A stretch of DNA of 64,000 nucleotides. Source: Microbacterium oxydans (GTDB lineage: Bacteria; Actinomycetota; Actinomycetes; Actinomycetales; Microbacteriaceae). How positions within the stretch are numbered: the first letter of the stretch is position 1; each line of letters starts with the position of its first letter. The notes under the pieces were generated by a model. The model was not told the origin of the DNA. It searched no databases and was given only the letters and a program-made list of their open reading frames with translations. Position numbers and translations under genes: made by a program. Location: NCBI RefSeq assembly GCF_900095745.1, contig NZ_FMIR01000018.1, forward strand, positions 372,001-436,000, read 5' to 3'. Below, one piece after another: positions 31,283 to 39,008 of the stretch.

Positions 31283-31969
31283 TCAGTCCTCGTCGACGAT
31301 GTCCACACCCGCAGCTTCGGCACGGTCGATCGTCGCGGGGAGCACGTCGTCGAAGAGCGTGACGAGCACTGCTCGGGTCTGGACCGCATCGCGCGCGTTG
31401 ATCGCTTCGCGGATCGCGACCGCGAAAGCCTCGATCTTGTCCCACTCGAAGGCGTCCCGCGAGTGCTCGCCGAAGCGCCGGATCTGCGGCCCGAGCCGTT
31501 CGATGATCACCGCGCGCGCCGCGTTGCCCTCGATGCGGGCGAATCCGGTGGCGATGGAGCGCAGAGCGACTCCGAAGCGCGCGACGTCGCGCGCTTTGAC
31601 CGCCCTCGACATGTCGTCGGCGAGGTCGGTGAGGTAGACGATGTCGTCATCCTGGATCACGGGCATCACATGGCGCACGGAGCCGATCCAGATGTCTCCG
31701 AAGAGGTCGACGGCGTTGCGAACCCGATCGAGGTCGATCGGCGCCACCCGCGTGTAGCGGTTGCGCTGCATCTCGACCAGACCGTGGTCGGCCAGCCGGT
31801 CGAGGGCGTGCCGGATCGGAGTCTTCGACGTGCCGAGCCGCTCGGCGAGCTCGTAGTCCCGCAGACGCTCCCCCGGACGCAACTCACCGCTGATGATCGC
31901 ATCCTGCAACCGGGCATATGCCTCGTCGCTCATGGACCTGCGCTCGAGGGGTCCGCCTGAGAGTGCCAA
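31283..31969 (-). CDS. GntR-family regulator, FCD subfamily
   Basis: A 228-residue regulator with an N-terminal winged helix (about 13-75: IISGELRPGERLRDYELAERLGTSKTPIRHALDRLADHGLV, here named only by its region) and an all-helical FCD effector domain (about 85-225) that usually binds a carboxylate via metal. Canonical FCD His ligands are not all obvious. The start is taken as the TTG at 31969, which has GGAGG 4 bases upstream; the ATG at 31933 is an alternative. It is divergent from the fatty acid desaturase gene, the likely target. Confidence 0.82.
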   Translation of the reverse strand: MALSGGPLERRSMSDEAYARLQDAIISGELRPGERLRDYELAERLGTSKTPIRHALDRLADHGLVEMQRNRYTRVAPIDLDRVRNAVDLFGDIWIGSVRHVMPVIQDDDIVYLTDLADDMSRAVKARDVARFGVALRSIATGFARIEGNAARAVIIERLGPQIRRFGEHSRDAFEWDKIEAFAVAIREAINARDAVQTRAVLVTLFDDVLPATIDRAEAAGVDIVDED

Positions 31970-32019
31970 TTTTCCTCCACTGAGCCTGCAGCGACGTAGA
32001 GCCTGAAGTTCTACCTACC

Positions 32020-32035
32020 ATGCAATGTATCGCAT
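32020..32035. promoter_or_regulatory. Imperfect palindrome in the GntR-desaturase divergent region
   Basis: ATGCAATGTATCGCAT is a 16-bp near-palindrome (ATGC-n-AT centre AT-n-GCAT), the size and style of a GntR/FCD operator. A further repeat, GTAGA-n9-TCTAC, lies at 31996-32014. Both are 27-66 bases from the GntR start codon. The remaining bases to 32221 show no credible gene. Confidence 0.45.
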
Positions 32036-32221
32036 TCCAGAGGCCGACGACCGTGGAAACCGCCGCGAGGGGCGCTTGTCGTCTCAGAGCGCACGCAGGT
32101 TCGCGGCGTACCCTGCCCCCGAACCCACCAGCGAAGGCCGCTTCCGACGACGACCGGGAATCGCTGAGGCACGGGTCGCAGAACGCGCCGCCGCAGAGGT
32201 CGGCGTGGAGAAGAGGTCATC

Positions 32222-33328
32222 ATGGACGGCATCCGTCCGACCATCCGCACTCGCCCGCCCGACAGCGCGCCACGCACGTCGAGCGCGTTCACCGAACTCG
32301 CGCAGCAGGTCCGTGGACGCGGACTGCTGCACCGTCGGTACGGCTACTACTGGACCAAGCTCATCGCCGCGCCGCTCATCCTGGGCATCTGCCTCCTCGC
32401 CTTCGTCTGGATCGGCGACACCTGGTGGCAGCTGTTCACGGCCGCCGTCCTCGCGATCGTGTTCACGCAGATCGCCTTCCTCGGGCACGACGCGGCACAT
32501 CGGCAGATCTTCGTGTCCGGGCGCTGGAACGACTGGATCAGCCTGATCCTGGGCGATCTCCTCGTCGGCATGAGCTACGGGTGGTGGCAGCACAAGCACA
32601 CCCGCCACCACGCGAACCCCAACAAGCTGGGGTCCGACCCCGACATCGAGCTCCCGGTCATCGCCGTCTCCCCTGAAGCCGCAGCGCGGCATCATGGACC
32701 GGTCATCACCTGGCTTCGCGGACACCAGGGAGTGCTGTTCTTCCCGATCCTGCTGCTCGAGGGCCTGTCGCTGCACGCATCGAGCGTGCGGCGGATGTTC
32801 GCGCGCGGGCGACTGGAGCGGCGGTGGGCGGAGATCGCCTTCCTGAGCATCCGCATGATCGGCTACCTGGTGCTGGTCTTCCTCGTGCTCTCCCCCGGCA
32901 TCGCGTTCGTCTTCCTCGCGGTGCAGCTCGGGCTGTTCGGCTTCTACATGGGCATCGCCTTCGCACCCAATCACAAGGGGATGCCGGTGGTGCCGAGGGA
33001 GATGACCCTCGACTTCCTCCGCCGGCAGGTGCTGATGAGTCGCAACGTCCGCGGCAACCGCTTCCTCGACATCGCGATGGGCGGTCTGAACTATCAGGTC
33101 GAACACCACCTGTTCCCGTCGATGCCGCGCCCGCACCTGCGGCGTGCCGCACCCCTCATCGCCGAGTACTGCCGGGACCACGGCGTGCCCTATACCCAGG
33201 TGGGTCTGTTCGCCTCGTACGCGATCGTGGTGCGCTACATCAACCGCGTCGGACTCGGCGAGCGCGACGTCTTCGCCTGCCCGCTCGTGGAACAGCGCAG
33301 CTTCGGGGCGGCGGTCGGGGTGAGGTGA
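32222..33328 (+). CDS. Membrane fatty acid desaturase
   Basis: A 368-residue di-iron acyl desaturase of the delta-9/linoleoyl-type membrane family. The three histidine boxes are GHDAAH (about 89-94), HKHTRHH (125-131) and QVEHHLFP (about 291-298), with the usual four hydrophobic helices between them. It introduces double bases of unsaturation into membrane acyl chains at the cytoplasmic face and so tunes fluidity. The ATG at 32222 has GAGAAGAGG upstream. Likely controlled by the divergent GntR regulator. Regiospecificity is not predictable. Confidence 0.92.
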   Translation: MDGIRPTIRTRPPDSAPRTSSAFTELAQQVRGRGLLHRRYGYYWTKLIAAPLILGICLLAFVWIGDTWWQLFTAAVLAIVFTQIAFLGHDAAHRQIFVSGRWNDWISLILGDLLVGMSYGWWQHKHTRHHANPNKLGSDPDIELPVIAVSPEAAARHHGPVITWLRGHQGVLFFPILLLEGLSLHASSVRRMFARGRLERRWAEIAFLSIRMIGYLVLVFLVLSPGIAFVFLAVQLGLFGFYMGIAFAPNHKGMPVVPREMTLDFLRRQVLMSRNVRGNRFLDIAMGGLNYQVEHHLFPSMPRPHLRRAAPLIAEYCRDHGVPYTQVGLFASYAIVVRYINRVGLGERDVFACPLVEQRSFGAAVGVR

Positions 33329-33353
33329 CTTCGCGGGCCGCTTTTTTTATCAA

Positions 33354-33367
33354 TATCAATACTGATA
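33354..33367 (+). promoter_or_regulatory. Operator-like repeat at the start of the HTH regulator gene
   Basis: TATCA-ATAC-TGATA is a perfect 5+5 inverted repeat in an unusually AT-rich island (33341-33371), with a further direct TATCAATA copy just upstream. GATACT at 33364-33369 can serve as the -10, giving a leaderless start at the ATG at 33378. The regulator encoded there probably binds it. A T-run at 33342-33348, after the short GCGGGCCGC repeat, may also end the desaturase transcript. Confidence 0.5.
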
Positions 33368-33377
33368 CTGTTGCGGC

Positions 33378-33917
33378 ATGAGCACCACTTCCGCGCTCCT
33401 CCACCCGGTTCGACTGCGCATCGTTCAGACGCTGCTCGCGAAGGGAACCTCGACGACCCGCGATCTTCATGAACGGCTGGGCGACATCCCGATCGCGACG
33501 CTCTACCGTCACATCGCGTACCTCTCCGAGCACGGATTGATCGAAGTCGACCACGAGCGGCAGGTTCGGGGGGCGAGCGAGAAGTCGTACCGAGTCACGG
33601 GAGAGCTGGCCAATCCCACGGCGGAAGAACTCGCGGCGTTGTCGTCGGAGGAACTGCTCGCCGCGTTCACGGTCTTCGTGTCGGGGACGATCCGGGACTT
33701 CGGGGACTACCTCGATGAGGGCGACTTCGATCTCGCCGAGGATCGCGTCAGCTTCGCGCAGGCCGAGTTCTGGGCGACCGATGCAGAGATGGATGCGTTC
33801 GCGGAGGGGCTCATGGCTGTTCTGCGACCGCTGCTCGCCAACGACCCCGTGAAGGGAAGGCGGCGTCGGGCGCTCACCACCGTGCTCATGCCCCGCCCCA
33901 CAGACGAGACCTGGTGA
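33378..33917 (+). CDS. Helix-turn-helix transcriptional regulator (ArsR/YlbO-like)
   Basis: A 179-residue regulator. The winged helix (about 5-75) contains ALLHPVRLRIVQTLLAKG, DIPIATLYRHIAYLSEHGLIEV and the wing QVRGASEKSYRVTG. The remainder is an acidic helical domain (FGDYLDEGDFDLAEDRVSFAQ) of unknown ligand. It is the first gene of a run HTH - PLDc_N - ABC ATPase - ABC permease with short or overlapping junctions, so it most likely represses this exporter operon in response to its substrate. Confidence 0.83.
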   Translation: MSTTSALLHPVRLRIVQTLLAKGTSTTRDLHERLGDIPIATLYRHIAYLSEHGLIEVDHERQVRGASEKSYRVTGELANPTAEELAALSSEELLAAFTVFVSGTIRDFGDYLDEGDFDLAEDRVSFAQAEFWATDAEMDAFAEGLMAVLRPLLANDPVKGRRRRALTTVLMPRPTDETW

Positions 33918-33924
33918 TACCCCG

Positions 33925-34152
33925 ATGAACCTCGACCCCGCGTCGTGGCTGCCGCTGCTGCCTGTCCTCGCCCTCCTGCTCGCGCTCATGGGCTTCTGCC
34001 TGGTGGACATCATTCGCCGGCCCCGGGTTGCACATCTCCCCCGAGCCGCATGGGCGCTGATCGTGATCCTCGTGATCCCCCTCGGACCGATTCTGTATCT
34101 TCTGCTCGGCCGCAGGACCGACCGGCAGCTCGATGACACGGACCTGCGATGA
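33925..34152 (+). CDS. Small PLDc_N-domain membrane protein
   Basis: A 75-residue two-helix protein matching the phospholipase D nuclease N-terminal (PLDc_N) domain: FCLVDIIRRPRVAHLPRAAWALIVILVIPLGPILYLLLGRR is the recognisable block (about residues 23-63). It starts 7 bases after the regulator and its end overlaps the ABC ATPase start by 4 bases. Free-standing PLDc_N proteins occur in bacteriocin-immunity and ABC-exporter operons; an accessory or immunity role is inferred. Confidence 0.78.
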   Translation: MNLDPASWLPLLPVLALLLALMGFCLVDIIRRPRVAHLPRAAWALIVILVIPLGPILYLLLGRRTDRQLDDTDLR

Positions 34153-35057
34153 CCACCGGCACCCCTGAACCCGCACTGGAAGCCAGCGGCCTGACGCGGA
34201 CCTTTCCGAACGGCGCGGGAATCCACGACATCACCTTCACCGCTCGAGAGCGTTCGGTGACCGCCGTGATCGGGCCGAACGGCGCCGGCAAGACCGTCCT
34301 GTTCAGCGCGCTCGCCGGACTGATCTCCATCGACTCCGGTCGCATCGAGCGGCCGTCACGGACTCGGGTGGCCTACTGCCCGGACGTGCCGCAGTTCGAA
34401 CCGTGGCTGACCGCCCACGAGGTCGTCGAGACCTCGTTGGGCGTCTCGGGTTCGACGAGCCGGATCACACCGCGTGAGGCGCTGGAACAGTGCGGTCTCG
34501 CGAAGGTCGCGAACCGCCGGGTCGCCGACTTCTCCCGTGGCATGCTCCAACGTCTCGGGATAGCCGCCGCGCTCGTCCTCAACCCCGAAGTGCTCATCCT
34601 CGACGAACCGAACAGCGCACTCGACCCTCTGGGCAGGGCCGACATCCGCGCTCTCATCCTCGAGCAGAAGCGGCATCGCTGCATCGTGCTGTCCAGCCAC
34701 ATGCTCAGCGAAGTCGAGCAGCTCGCAGACCACGTGGTCGTGATCGACGACGGCCGCGTGGTCGCGCAGGGCACGACAGCAGAGATCCTTCTCAACGGGC
34801 TCGAGCCCGTATGGAATGTGCGGTTCGCAACCAGCGGAGCCAGCGCCCATCCGGTGGCAGAGCCCCCGGTCGGAGTCCGGATCGCCTTTCCCTCCGAGTC
34901 CCTGTGCACGATCCGCTTCCCTGATTTCGAGACCGCGGAGGCCGAGCTTCCGCGACTGCTCGCCTCCTTCGGCACGCCGATCCTCGAGGTCACCCTGCAG
35001 GGGCGCGATCTCGACGCATCCTTCGTCCGCATCATCCAGCAGCAGGAGGCCCGATGA
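34149..35057 (+). CDS. ABC exporter ATP-binding protein
   Basis: A 302-residue ABC ATPase of the ABC-2/lantibiotic-immunity type. Walker A GPNGAGKT (about 40-47), Q-loop region VPQFEPW, signature in degenerate form FSRGMLQR (about 127-134; canonical LSGGQ), Walker B VLILDEPNSALDPLG (146-160) and H-loop SSHMLSEVEQL. A C-terminal extension of about 90 residues follows the ATPase core. ATGA overlaps join it to the PLDc_N gene before it and the permease gene after it. The substrate is unknown. Confidence 0.88.
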   Translation: MTTGTPEPALEASGLTRTFPNGAGIHDITFTARERSVTAVIGPNGAGKTVLFSALAGLISIDSGRIERPSRTRVAYCPDVPQFEPWLTAHEVVETSLGVSGSTSRITPREALEQCGLAKVANRRVADFSRGMLQRLGIAAALVLNPEVLILDEPNSALDPLGRADIRALILEQKRHRCIVLSSHMLSEVEQLADHVVVIDDGRVVAQGTTAEILLNGLEPVWNVRFATSGASAHPVAEPPVGVRIAFPSESLCTIRFPDFETAEAELPRLLASFGTPILEVTLQGRDLDASFVRIIQQQEAR

Positions 35058-35800
35058 GCGCCGTGATGACTTCTCTTCCCCTCGAGTTCCGGCGCCTGAC
35101 GCGAACCGGCCTTCTCACCGCCCTGCTCGCCGCCTTCGCGTTCTTCGGTCTCGCCGGCCCCGGTCTCGCCGTCGCCATGCCCGATCTCCTCCGAGCCGCG
35201 GGTACCGAACAGCTGACCATCAATGCCGCCGCTGCGACACCTCAAGACGGCATCGCCCTGTATACGCAGAGCGCGATGCAACTCGGGCTCATCCTCGCGG
35301 CGGCCACCGCGATCACCGCGCTCGGCTGGGACACACGGAACGGCACAGCGATCTTCTATCGCACCCGCGCGACTCGACTCGCCTCGCTCACCCTGCCTCG
35401 ATTCCTCGTCGACGTGCTCGCCGCGGTCGGCGCCTACACGCTCGGCCTCGCCCTCGCCGCGGCTCTCACGGCACTCGTGATCGGACCGGTACCCGTCGAT
35501 CTGATGACCTCCACCTGGGGCCCCGGCGCGGTCTACCTCATCTTCGCGATGAGCATGGCCCACCTCGTCATGACGATGCTCCGTCGCACGGCGACCGCCA
35601 TCGCGGTGACCACCGTCATCCTTCTCGTGCTGCCCCTGGCCAGCCAGATCGACATCCTCGCCGCATGGTCGCCGACCTCGCTCATCACGGGTCACCTCAC
35701 CCACCCCGGACCGGTGTTCTCGGCGATCGTGATCGCCGGCGTATTCCATGTCTGCGCCGCCTACCTCGCGCCATTGCAGCGTCTGCGCAGAGATGGGTGA
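35054..35800 (+). CDS. ABC exporter permease
   Basis: A 248-residue membrane protein with about six hydrophobic segments and no other domain, consistent with an ABC-2-type permease. It starts MSAVMTSLPLEFRRLTRTGL, a cytoplasmic amphipathic start, then helices at about 18-40, 74-92, 110-138, 158-175, 180-200 and 215-240. It overlaps the ATPase gene by 4 bases, so the two form one transporter. Substrate unknown; regulation by the HTH gene at 33378 is inferred. Confidence 0.85.
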   Translation: MSAVMTSLPLEFRRLTRTGLLTALLAAFAFFGLAGPGLAVAMPDLLRAAGTEQLTINAAAATPQDGIALYTQSAMQLGLILAAATAITALGWDTRNGTAIFYRTRATRLASLTLPRFLVDVLAAVGAYTLGLALAAALTALVIGPVPVDLMTSTWGPGAVYLIFAMSMAHLVMTMLRRTATAIAVTTVILLVLPLASQIDILAAWSPTSLITGHLTHPGPVFSAIVIAGVFHVCAAYLAPLQRLRRDG

Positions 35801-35868
35801 ACTCACGGAGACGCGACCCTTGGCACGCCTCGGGACACCGCGCGGTGCGCTCGTCTATCGTCGGCGAT

Positions 35869-36471
35869 TCACCCCGCGCCGACCTGATCCTGCTCGTGCA
35901 GGATCTTCTGGAAGAGATCGTGGTCCTGCCAGGAACCGGCGATCTGCAAGTACTGCGGAGCCGATCCGATCCGCTGGAACCCCGACTTCTCGAGCACGCG
36001 TTGCGAGCCCGCATTGTGAGGCAACGTGCACGCTTCCAGCCGGTGCAGCGCGAGCTCGTCCCGCGCCATCCGCACAGCCTCGCCGACCGCCGCTGTAGCC
36101 AGCCCGCGCCCCGCCCTGCCGGCATCGATCCAGTACCCCAGGGTCGCGCTCTGGAACGCGCCCCGAACGATCCCGACGAAGTTGAGCCGACCGACGAGTT
36201 CCCCTCCGTCGAAGATCCCGAAGGAGAAGCCGCGTCCGGCCTCAGAGAGTTCGAGCCATCTGGCGATGTCCTCACGGTGCCAGGCCGGGGTGTGGAAGCC
36301 TTCCGGACGCAGCGGCTCCCACGGAGACAGGTGATCCCTATTGCGCTCATAGACGGCGGCCAACTCCGGTGCGTCATCGTCGCAGAGGAGCCGCATCACG
36401 GCACCGCCTTCGAGTGAATAGCTGCCCGCCAACCCAGACTTCGTTCTCTGCACTGCTCGCCTCACGTCCAT
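35869..36471 (-). CDS. GNAT-family acetyltransferase, RimJ/RimL type
   Basis: A 200-residue GNAT of the ribosomal-protein N-acetyltransferase group. After a short variable start comes SYSLEGGAVMRLL (beta-1), PELAAVYERNRDHLSPWEP, YWIDAGRAGRGLATAAVGEAV (the acetyl-CoA loop, about 118-138), LEACTLPHNAGSQRVLEKSGF and LQIAGSWQDHDLF. The ATG at 36471 keeps beta-1 intact; the ATG at 36396 would cut it. The substrate is unknown. It converges on the ABC permease gene. Confidence 0.82.
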   Translation of the reverse strand: MDVRRAVQRTKSGLAGSYSLEGGAVMRLLCDDDAPELAAVYERNRDHLSPWEPLRPEGFHTPAWHREDIARWLELSEAGRGFSFGIFDGGELVGRLNFVGIVRGAFQSATLGYWIDAGRAGRGLATAAVGEAVRMARDELALHRLEACTLPHNAGSQRVLEKSGFQRIGSAPQYLQIAGSWQDHDLFQKILHEQDQVGAG

Positions 36472-36612
36472 TCCGATCGTTCCCCCACCGGCCAGGCACC
36501 GATGGGCACGCCCCCGCGTCTTCGACGAAGAGCTCGACACCCTGATCATCGCCGAAGACGTGATCGAATCGCGCCGCTCGACAGATTCGATCGTCGCGGC
36601 TCCATCAGTTAG

Positions 36613-36630
36613 TCTACGATGTAGATCTAC
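36613..36630. promoter_or_regulatory. Operator-like overlapping palindromes before the ABC/TetR operon
   Basis: TCTAC-GAT-GTAGA (36613-36625) and GTAGATCTAC (36621-36630) overlap, giving three TCTAC/GTAGA half-sites within 18 bases. TACGAT within it is a possible -10. It sits 11 bases before the ATG at 36642 of a five-gene run that encodes a TetR repressor, its likely binder. Confidence 0.55.
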
Positions 36631-36641
36631 GAAGGGGAATC

Positions 36642-37589
36642 ATGAGCGACTCACGATTGCGGTTGAGCGGCATCCGGCGATCCTTCGGCGAGCGCGCGGT
36701 GCTCTCCGGCGTCGATCTCGTCCTGCCCGCGGGTGAGATCCTCGGCCTCCTCGGCCCCAACGGCGCAGGCAAGTCCACGCTGATCGCCATCGCCAACGGG
36801 TCGCTGGCGCCCGATTCCGGGTCGGTCACCGTCGACGGCATCGACCTCGCCTCCCGCCGGGAGACCGCCGCCGCCCTGATCGGCAGCGCGCCGCAACGAC
36901 TCGGCATCTACCCCTCGCTCACGGTGCGCGAGAACGTCGAGGGATTCGCTCGTCTTCACGGCGTGCGCGGGCGAGGGCTGCGCGCACGATGCGCGGGGGT
37001 GATCGAGGGACTGGGGCTCACGAAGAGCACCGGCGTCCGCGCCGAGCAGCTCAGCGGCGGCCAGCAGCGCCGACTGCACCTCGCGATGGCGCTCACCCAT
37101 AGCCCGCGCCTGTTGTTCCTCGACGAGCCGACCGTCGGCGCCGACGTGGAGTCGCGCCAGCAGATCCTCGACCTGGTGCGCCGCATCGCCGACGACGGAG
37201 CGTCCGTGCTCTACACCACCCACTACCTCACCGAGCTCGAGCAGCTCCCGTCACGGCTCAGTCTCCTGCACGACGGCGTGCTGCAAGATCTCGGAGAGGT
37301 CAGCGAGGTGGTGAGGTCGCAGGGCGACGGCGTGCGCGTGCGCCTGCAGACGAATGCTCAGCCGCCGGCCGGCTGGGTGCGCGAGGGCGACTGGCTCGTG
37401 AGCGGATCGACGGGAACCAGCGCTGGTGAGCAGCTCGCCGACCTGATCGCCCGCCTCGGCGAAAGTGCGAGCGCGATCATCGATGCGCAGTTCCCTCGCC
37501 CCACCCTCGAGAGCGCGTACGTGCGCCTGCTCCGCGCACAGGAGACACCGGCCCTCGACGACGCGGAGGTGCACGGTGTTGCGGCATAG
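36642..37589 (+). CDS. ABC exporter ATP-binding protein
   Basis: A 315-residue ABC-2-type ATPase (drug-efflux/NodI-like group). Walker A GPNGAGKST (about 39-47), Q-loop APQRLG, signature LSGGQQRR (about 138-145), Walker B LLFLDEPTVGAD (155-166) and H-loop YTTHYLTELEQL. A C-terminal extension of about 90 residues holds the substrate-specific domain. GAAGGGGA precedes the ATG. The gene starts the operon and overlaps the next permease gene by 14 bases. Confidence 0.9.
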   Translation: MSDSRLRLSGIRRSFGERAVLSGVDLVLPAGEILGLLGPNGAGKSTLIAIANGSLAPDSGSVTVDGIDLASRRETAAALIGSAPQRLGIYPSLTVRENVEGFARLHGVRGRGLRARCAGVIEGLGLTKSTGVRAEQLSGGQQRRLHLAMALTHSPRLLFLDEPTVGADVESRQQILDLVRRIADDGASVLYTTHYLTELEQLPSRLSLLHDGVLQDLGEVSEVVRSQGDGVRVRLQTNAQPPAGWVREGDWLVSGSTGTSAGEQLADLIARLGESASAIIDAQFPRPTLESAYVRLLRAQETPALDDAEVHGVAA

Positions 37590-38343
37590 TCTCGCGGTCG
37601 CAGCGATCGACGCACGGATCCTGTGGCGCGACCCGTCTCCGGTCGTGGTCATGACGGTGATTCCGCTCGTGTTCGTCCCGTTCTTCGTCCCCGGTGCGCG
37701 GGGGCAGCTGGCCACCGCGGGCTACGCCTCGGCGTCCGGAGTCGAGTACGCCGTCCCCGGCCTGGCCGTGCTGTTCGCCCTCCTCTGCGTCCAGCAGGTC
37801 GTCACGGCGTTCTTCCGTGATCAGCAGTGGGGCACGTGGGACCGGCTGCGGACATCACCGGCCCGCGGCGTCGACCTCCTCCTCGGTAAGTCACTGACGG
37901 CATTCGCCGCACAATTGCTGCAGTTCCTCGCGGTACTCCTCGGCGGTGCGCTCCTCTTCGGGTACCGCCCCAACGGCTCCGTGCTCGGGCTGGTCCTGGT
38001 GCTCGTGGCGTTCTCGGCGGCGATGATCGGCTTCGGACTGCTCCTGGTCTCGGCATCCCGATCTCTCGAACTCGCACTGGTCATCGGCAACGTGCTGGCC
38101 ATGCTCATGGCGGGGGTCGGCGGCGCGTTCGGACCGGTCGAGGCGCTGCCGACATGGATGCAGACGATCGCTCCGGCGTCGCCTGCATACTGGGCTCTGC
38201 AGGCCATGCGGTCGCTCACCCTGGATCGCGCCGGAGCGCTCGACGCGCTCGGTCCGTCGATGGCACTCTTCGGCTTCGCTGCGGGCTTCGTCCTGCTCGC
38301 CGTCGCTCTGCTCGCCCTGCGCAGGCGGAAAGGAATCTCATGA
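37576..38343 (+). CDS. ABC-2-type exporter permease
   Basis: A 255-residue permease with six membrane helices, including FRDQQWGTWDRLRTSPARGVDLLLGKSL (the ABC-2 coupling region, about 76-103) and LPTWMQTIAPASPAYWALQAMR (about 195-216), typical of this family. The GTG start at 37576 lies within the ATPase gene, with GGAGG 6 bases upstream. Partner of the ATPase at 36642. Its end overlaps the TetR start by 4 bases. Confidence 0.88.
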   Translation: MLRHSLAVAAIDARILWRDPSPVVVMTVIPLVFVPFFVPGARGQLATAGYASASGVEYAVPGLAVLFALLCVQQVVTAFFRDQQWGTWDRLRTSPARGVDLLLGKSLTAFAAQLLQFLAVLLGGALLFGYRPNGSVLGLVLVLVAFSAAMIGFGLLLVSASRSLELALVIGNVLAMLMAGVGGAFGPVEALPTWMQTIAPASPAYWALQAMRSLTLDRAGALDALGPSMALFGFAAGFVLLAVALLALRRRKGIS

Positions 38344-39008
38344 TGACACCTCGACCGGAGCGGATCTCCCGCGCCGACGTGCTGTCGGCGGCTCTCGAGC
38401 TCATCGACGCCGATGGCCTGGATCAGCTCACCATGCGGCGCCTGGGCACCGCGCTCGGGGCGGATCCGATGACCGCGTACCGGCACTTCGCCGGGAAGTC
38501 GGACCTCGCCGCTGCACTCGCCGACGAGTTCTGGACCGGACTCTCGCTACCCTCCGTCTCCGGGGCGCCCGACTGGCGCGCTTACGCGCACGAACTGATG
38601 CGGGCCATCCGCGCCGAGCTCGCCGCACACTCCGGACTCATCCCGATCGTCGCGACGCATCCGATCACCTCACCGGCGGCGCTCGCCGTGGCCGACGAGG
38701 CCATCGGCATCTTGCTCGATCTCGGGGCTCCGGTCGACCCGGCCCTCGGCGACCTCGTCAACGTGCTCGTGATGATCACCGTCGCCTCGGCGATGGGAGA
38801 GTTCAGCGCTCCTGCGGGGTCGGAGTCCACCGCTGCGGAGACGGCCGAGGCCGAGCACGAAGACACCGAAGCAGCACTGCTCTCGCAGCTGCCCCACCTC
38901 GGCCGCATCATCGCCGCAGGGTGGGCGCCGTCGGCCGAACGGCAGTTCGAGGCGGGCATCGGCGCCATCCTGCACGGCTGGCCGTTCCCCCTCCCCCCGA
39001 CATCGTGA
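38340..39008 (+). CDS. TetR-family regulator inside an ABC operon
   Basis: A 222-residue repressor. The N-terminal helix-turn-helix (about 9-55) has SRADVLSAALELIDADGLDQL and LGTALGADPMTAYRHFAGK; the C-terminal domain is helical and drug-sensor-like (TetR_C type). AAAGGA is 6 bases before ATG, which overlaps the permease stop (ATGA). Both neighbours are ABC export genes in the same orientation, so it is the local sensor of the exported compound. The TCTAC/GTAGA palindromes upstream of the operon are its probable site. Confidence 0.88.
   Translation: MMTPRPERISRADVLSAALELIDADGLDQLTMRRLGTALGADPMTAYRHFAGKSDLAAALADEFWTGLSLPSVSGAPDWRAYAHELMRAIRAELAAHSGLIPIVATHPITSPAALAVADEAIGILLDLGAPVDPALGDLVNVLVMITVASAMGEFSAPAGSESTAAETAEAEHEDTEAALLSQLPHLGRIIAAGWAPSAERQFEAGIGAILHGWPFPLPPTS

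Noticed and set aside
34149..35057. Non-canonical ABC signature FSRGM treated as evidence of a pseudogene.
   Set aside because: Short variants of LSGGQ such as S-x-G-M are common in ABC-2 and lantibiotic-immunity ATPases; the other catalytic motifs are intact.
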